Source: Mycolicibacter heraklionensis | GTDB taxonomy: Bacteria > Actinomycetota > Actinomycetes > Mycobacteriales > Mycobacteriaceae | Direction: 5' to 3' | Assembly (NCBI RefSeq): GCF_019645815.1 | Contig: NZ_CP080997.1 | Span: 1,864,880 to 1,928,879 of the forward strand | Length of the DNA: 64,000 bases | In this document: piece after piece, positions 61,885 to 64,000 of the stretch | Numbering within the stretch: position 1 is the first letter of the stretch | How the letters are laid out: each line of letters opens with the position of its first letter | Position numbers and translations under genes: made by a program | Notes under the pieces: generated by a model | The model's input: only the letters and a program-made list of their open reading frames with translations | The model's database searches: none | What the model was told of the DNA's origin: nothing

Positions 61885-63411
61885 ATGGCGCAAGAGACAG
61901 GCCCCGCGTTGGGGATGTCCGTCGGGGCGACCACATTGGCGGCAGTAACCGCCGACCGCGCGATCACCCGTCGGCCCGTGCTGACGCTGTTCCGGGATCG
62001 GCCATCCCAAATCGGCATGCCCTCGGAGAATTCCGCGGTGAGTTCTGACCTGCACGACCGTGGACTCGTGGTGACCGACTTCGTGGATCGGGTCGGCGGC
62101 GGTAGGCCGGTGGTGGCGAGTGACGGGTCTACCCACCGTGCCGAGCAACTGCTCGCTGATGGGTTGCATGCCCTGGCCTATGCGGTGACCGAGGGACGTC
62201 CGATACCGCCGGCGGTGGCGGTCACCTATCCCGCGCACTGGTCGCGTGACGCGGTCGGTGCGCTGCGTACCGCGCTGGGCCGGGTTTCGGAGTGGGCGCA
62301 GCATCCGGTGTCGCTGATCTCCGATACGACGGCAGCTTTGACTGCGCTGCAAGCGAATCCGGGTCTACCAGACCACGGGATCATCGCGGTGTGCGACTTC
62401 GGGGGAAGCGGAACCAATGTCACCCTCGTCGACGCGGGCCGGGGTTTCGAACCGATCAGCGCCACCCGCCGCAGCACCGTCTTGTCCGGAGACGTGATCG
62501 ATCAGGCGCTGCTGGATCACGTGGTCGCCGATCTGGGTGGCAACGGCGACGGCCCTCCGACGGTGGGGTCGCTGACCCGGCTGCGCAGCCAATGCCGTGA
62601 CGCCAAGGAACAGTTGTCGTCCGAGACGGTGGCCGAACTCGCGGGGTTCCACGGCGGCGTGTGGCTGACCCGCGCAGAACTCGACGAGGCCCTGCGCCAG
62701 CCCCTTGACGGCTTTTTCACGGTCTTGCAGGACACCTTGGACGACAACGAGATTGTTCCCGATGCGCTGTCGGCGATCGTGTCGGTTGGCGGTGGGGCGA
62801 ACATGCCGACGGTCACCACCGGCCTGTCGCAACGCTTTGGGGCCGCCGTAATCAGCTCGCCGCGACCACAGTTGACGGCGGCTATCGGCGCCGCGCTGAG
62901 CGTCGCCGGCAATGTGGTGACCATCGCGAAGAAGGCGCCGCCGCCGGTGGCGCCGCCACCGTTCCCCGAGTCGGTCTCGCCGCCGGAGCACGCTCCGCCG
63001 CCGACCCCCGAAAGTGCCCCGGATGCGGGGCTGCAACCGTTGGTGACGCCACCGCCGGCTCGCCCGGCTCCCGTTCCGCCACGCCAGCCCACGGCACCGG
63101 AACCCGACGTGATCGGCGGCCAGGGTGGCGTGGAGTGGTATCAGCGGCCGGTCGCGGTGGTGATCCTGGCTGCGCTGGTCGCGATGTTGCTGGGCACGGT
63201 CGCCGTGCTGGTGCTGCGGCATGCCGCCGACACCGGACCGGACTCCGGCGTGCTGACCACCGTCTCCTCCACCGCCACCACCACCTCACCGTCACCGACG
63301 TTCGAGCCGCCGCCGGCGTTCGCGCCCAGCCCCGAAACCATTCCGCCGACTCTGCCCGAGTTTCCGGAGACCCCGGCCCCAGAACCCACAGAGAGCCCGG
63401 TCAGCCCTTAG
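61885..63411 (+). CDS. Membrane-anchored Hsp70-like protein with proline-rich tail
   Basis: A 508-residue protein. Residues ~5-345 form an actin/Hsp70-type ATPase fold: phosphate-1 region GMSVGATTLAAVTAD, phosphate-2 VCDFGGSGTNVTLVD, and adenosine segment VSVGGGANMPTVTTGL. The classical substrate-binding domain is replaced by a proline-rich linker (350-410). A single membrane helix (~416-440, VVILAALVAMLLGTVAVLVL) and a second Pro/Thr-rich outer tail follow. Similar proteins occur in M. tuberculosis (from memory, Rv2264c type). It cannot act as an ordinary DnaK; a membrane-linked nucleotide-dependent sensor or scaffold is possible. ATG 61885 follows a weak GGGA site. Confidence 0.75.
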   Translation: MAQETGPALGMSVGATTLAAVTADRAITRRPVLTLFRDRPSQIGMPSENSAVSSDLHDRGLVVTDFVDRVGGGRPVVASDGSTHRAEQLLADGLHALAYAVTEGRPIPPAVAVTYPAHWSRDAVGALRTALGRVSEWAQHPVSLISDTTAALTALQANPGLPDHGIIAVCDFGGSGTNVTLVDAGRGFEPISATRRSTVLSGDVIDQALLDHVVADLGGNGDGPPTVGSLTRLRSQCRDAKEQLSSETVAELAGFHGGVWLTRAELDEALRQPLDGFFTVLQDTLDDNEIVPDALSAIVSVGGGANMPTVTTGLSQRFGAAVISSPRPQLTAAIGAALSVAGNVVTIAKKAPPPVAPPPFPESVSPPEHAPPPTPESAPDAGLQPLVTPPPARPAPVPPRQPTAPEPDVIGGQGGVEWYQRPVAVVILAALVAMLLGTVAVLVLRHAADTGPDSGVLTTVSSTATTTSPSPTFEPPPAFAPSPETIPPTLPEFPETPAPEPTESPVSP

Positions 63412-64000
63412 CGCTGCTTGGCCAGAACGACCAGCGCCAGCGGAATCTGCACCTGCTGCGGGTTGCTCGCGAGCCGGGCGGCGACGCCGGCTTCCAGGTG
63501 ACGCACGAAGTCGGCTGCGCGCTGATCGTCGGTCCCGCCGGTCAACCCGGCGGCCAGCGTGGGGAATACGGCGGCGCTGACGAAGGCGGCCCACTGGGCG
63601 CCGAGCGCGACCGCATCGCCGTCGAGCAGGTATCGGTCCCAGAACCGGTCCTCGGCGTCGAACACCTCCAGCCGCTCGATCGTCAGCGACTCGAACCGCC
63701 CGGCGGGGGCGAACGGCGCGCGAAGTTCCTTCTCGCTGCGGCCGAGCACCGGGATCGCCATGCGGGCGACCTCGTCCCGGGTCAGGCGGCCCTCGCGCAC
63801 CTGCTCGTCGAGAACCGCGACGATCGCATCGAGCAGCGGCCGGTAGCCCGATCGTCCCGCGGCGTCGACGGCTGCGGTCAACACCAGCAGCTTCCCGCCG
63901 GGGCTCAATTCCCGGCCGCGGAACGCCACGAAGTCATGCCAATCCTGGGCGGCCTGGCGCGCGTAGGCGCGCCGCGCGGCGTCGTCGTCGCTGTGCTCGA
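63408..64000 (-). CDS. SAM-dependent carboxyl methyltransferase, SABATH type (C-terminal part, runs off the window)
   Basis: The open frame continues to the window edge. Visible motifs include QDWHDFVAFRGRELSPGGKL, which matches the SABATH pattern of a tryptophan-rich segment before the GG loop. Later come VAVLDEQVREGRLTRDEV and IPVLGRSEKELRAPFA, and ERLEVFDAEDRFWD near the C-terminus. Members methylate carboxyl groups of small acids using SAM. The N-terminal SAM-binding part lies outside the window. Its stop overlaps the end of the Hsp70-like gene by 4 bases on the other strand. The GTG at 63929 is internal, not the start. Confidence 0.75.
   Translation of the reverse strand, partial: EHSDDDAARRAYARQAAQDWHDFVAFRGRELSPGGKLLVLTAAVDAAGRSGYRPLLDAIVAVLDEQVREGRLTRDEVARMAIPVLGRSEKELRAPFAPAGRFESLTIERLEVFDAEDRFWDRYLLDGDAVALGAQWAAFVSAAVFPTLAAGLTGGTDDQRAADFVRHLEAGVAARLASNPQQVQIPLALVVLAKQR

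Overview
The window is a high-GC chromosomal segment of a mycobacterium (Mycobacteriaceae). The assignment rests on gene content: an LpqH-type lipoprotein, a UspABC-type sugar transporter beside TldD/PmbA, two DUF1942 (MPT63-like) secreted proteins, three cutinases, a PE-PPE-like hydrolase, a PknE/PknH-like membrane kinase, a 13E12-type HNH protein, a KshA-like Rieske oxygenase and an HtpG. There is one tRNA. I see no rRNA, no CRISPR array and no recognisable transposase.

Region 1 (1-10.8 kb): the sugar ABC transporter genes uspC, uspB and uspA lie on the minus strand, but a 4.8 kb block holding a LuxR-type STAND ATPase, an lpqH-like lipoprotein and an amino-acid permease separates uspB from uspA. 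Identical 11-bp direct repeats bound the block. A DUF2804 gene, then tldD and pmbA, follow. Region 2 (10.8-22 kb): a 9.1 kb minus-strand gene encodes about 3,042 residues: SARP DNA-binding head, class III nucleotide cyclase, STAND ATPase, helical repeats, then 13 NTF2/SnoaL-like half-modules. It diverges from htpG, whose promoter looks leaderless. This is the most unusual object in the window.

Region 3 (22-32 kb): small enzymes, an ECF sigma factor divergent from a DoxX-like membrane protein across nested palindromes, a histidine-rich peptide, a CAT-anticodon tRNA, and several secreted proteins (PE-PPE-like hydrolase, porin-like protein, PLC-like phosphodiesterase). Region 4 (32-39 kb): a compact plus-strand cluster of esterase, SDR, diiron ferritin-like protein, Baeyer-Villiger-type monooxygenase, MerR regulator, SnoaL protein and two AhpD-like proteins, preceded by a 9-bp-arm palindrome. 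It looks like an oxidative catabolic or lipid-modifying pathway. Region 5 (39-44 kb): cutinase and TetR, divergent from a translationally coupled operon of Rieske oxygenase, DAPDH-like dehydrogenase and acyl-CoA-dehydrogenase-like enzyme.

Region 6 (43.6-48.6 kb): two DUF1942 proteins, a receptor-type kinase whose catalytic Asp is Gly and whose activation loop has no Ser/Thr (predicted pseudokinase), and a secreted GH5-like hydrolase. Region 7 (48.7-64 kb): SDR plus acyl-CoA ligase, ankyrin protein, 13E12 HNH protein, Tex, a FAD-linked oxidase with a ThDP enzyme, two cutinases, an MFS transporter, a membrane-anchored Hsp70-like protein and the end of a SABATH-type methyltransferase.

All family names come from reading motifs and from memory of the families; no search was run.
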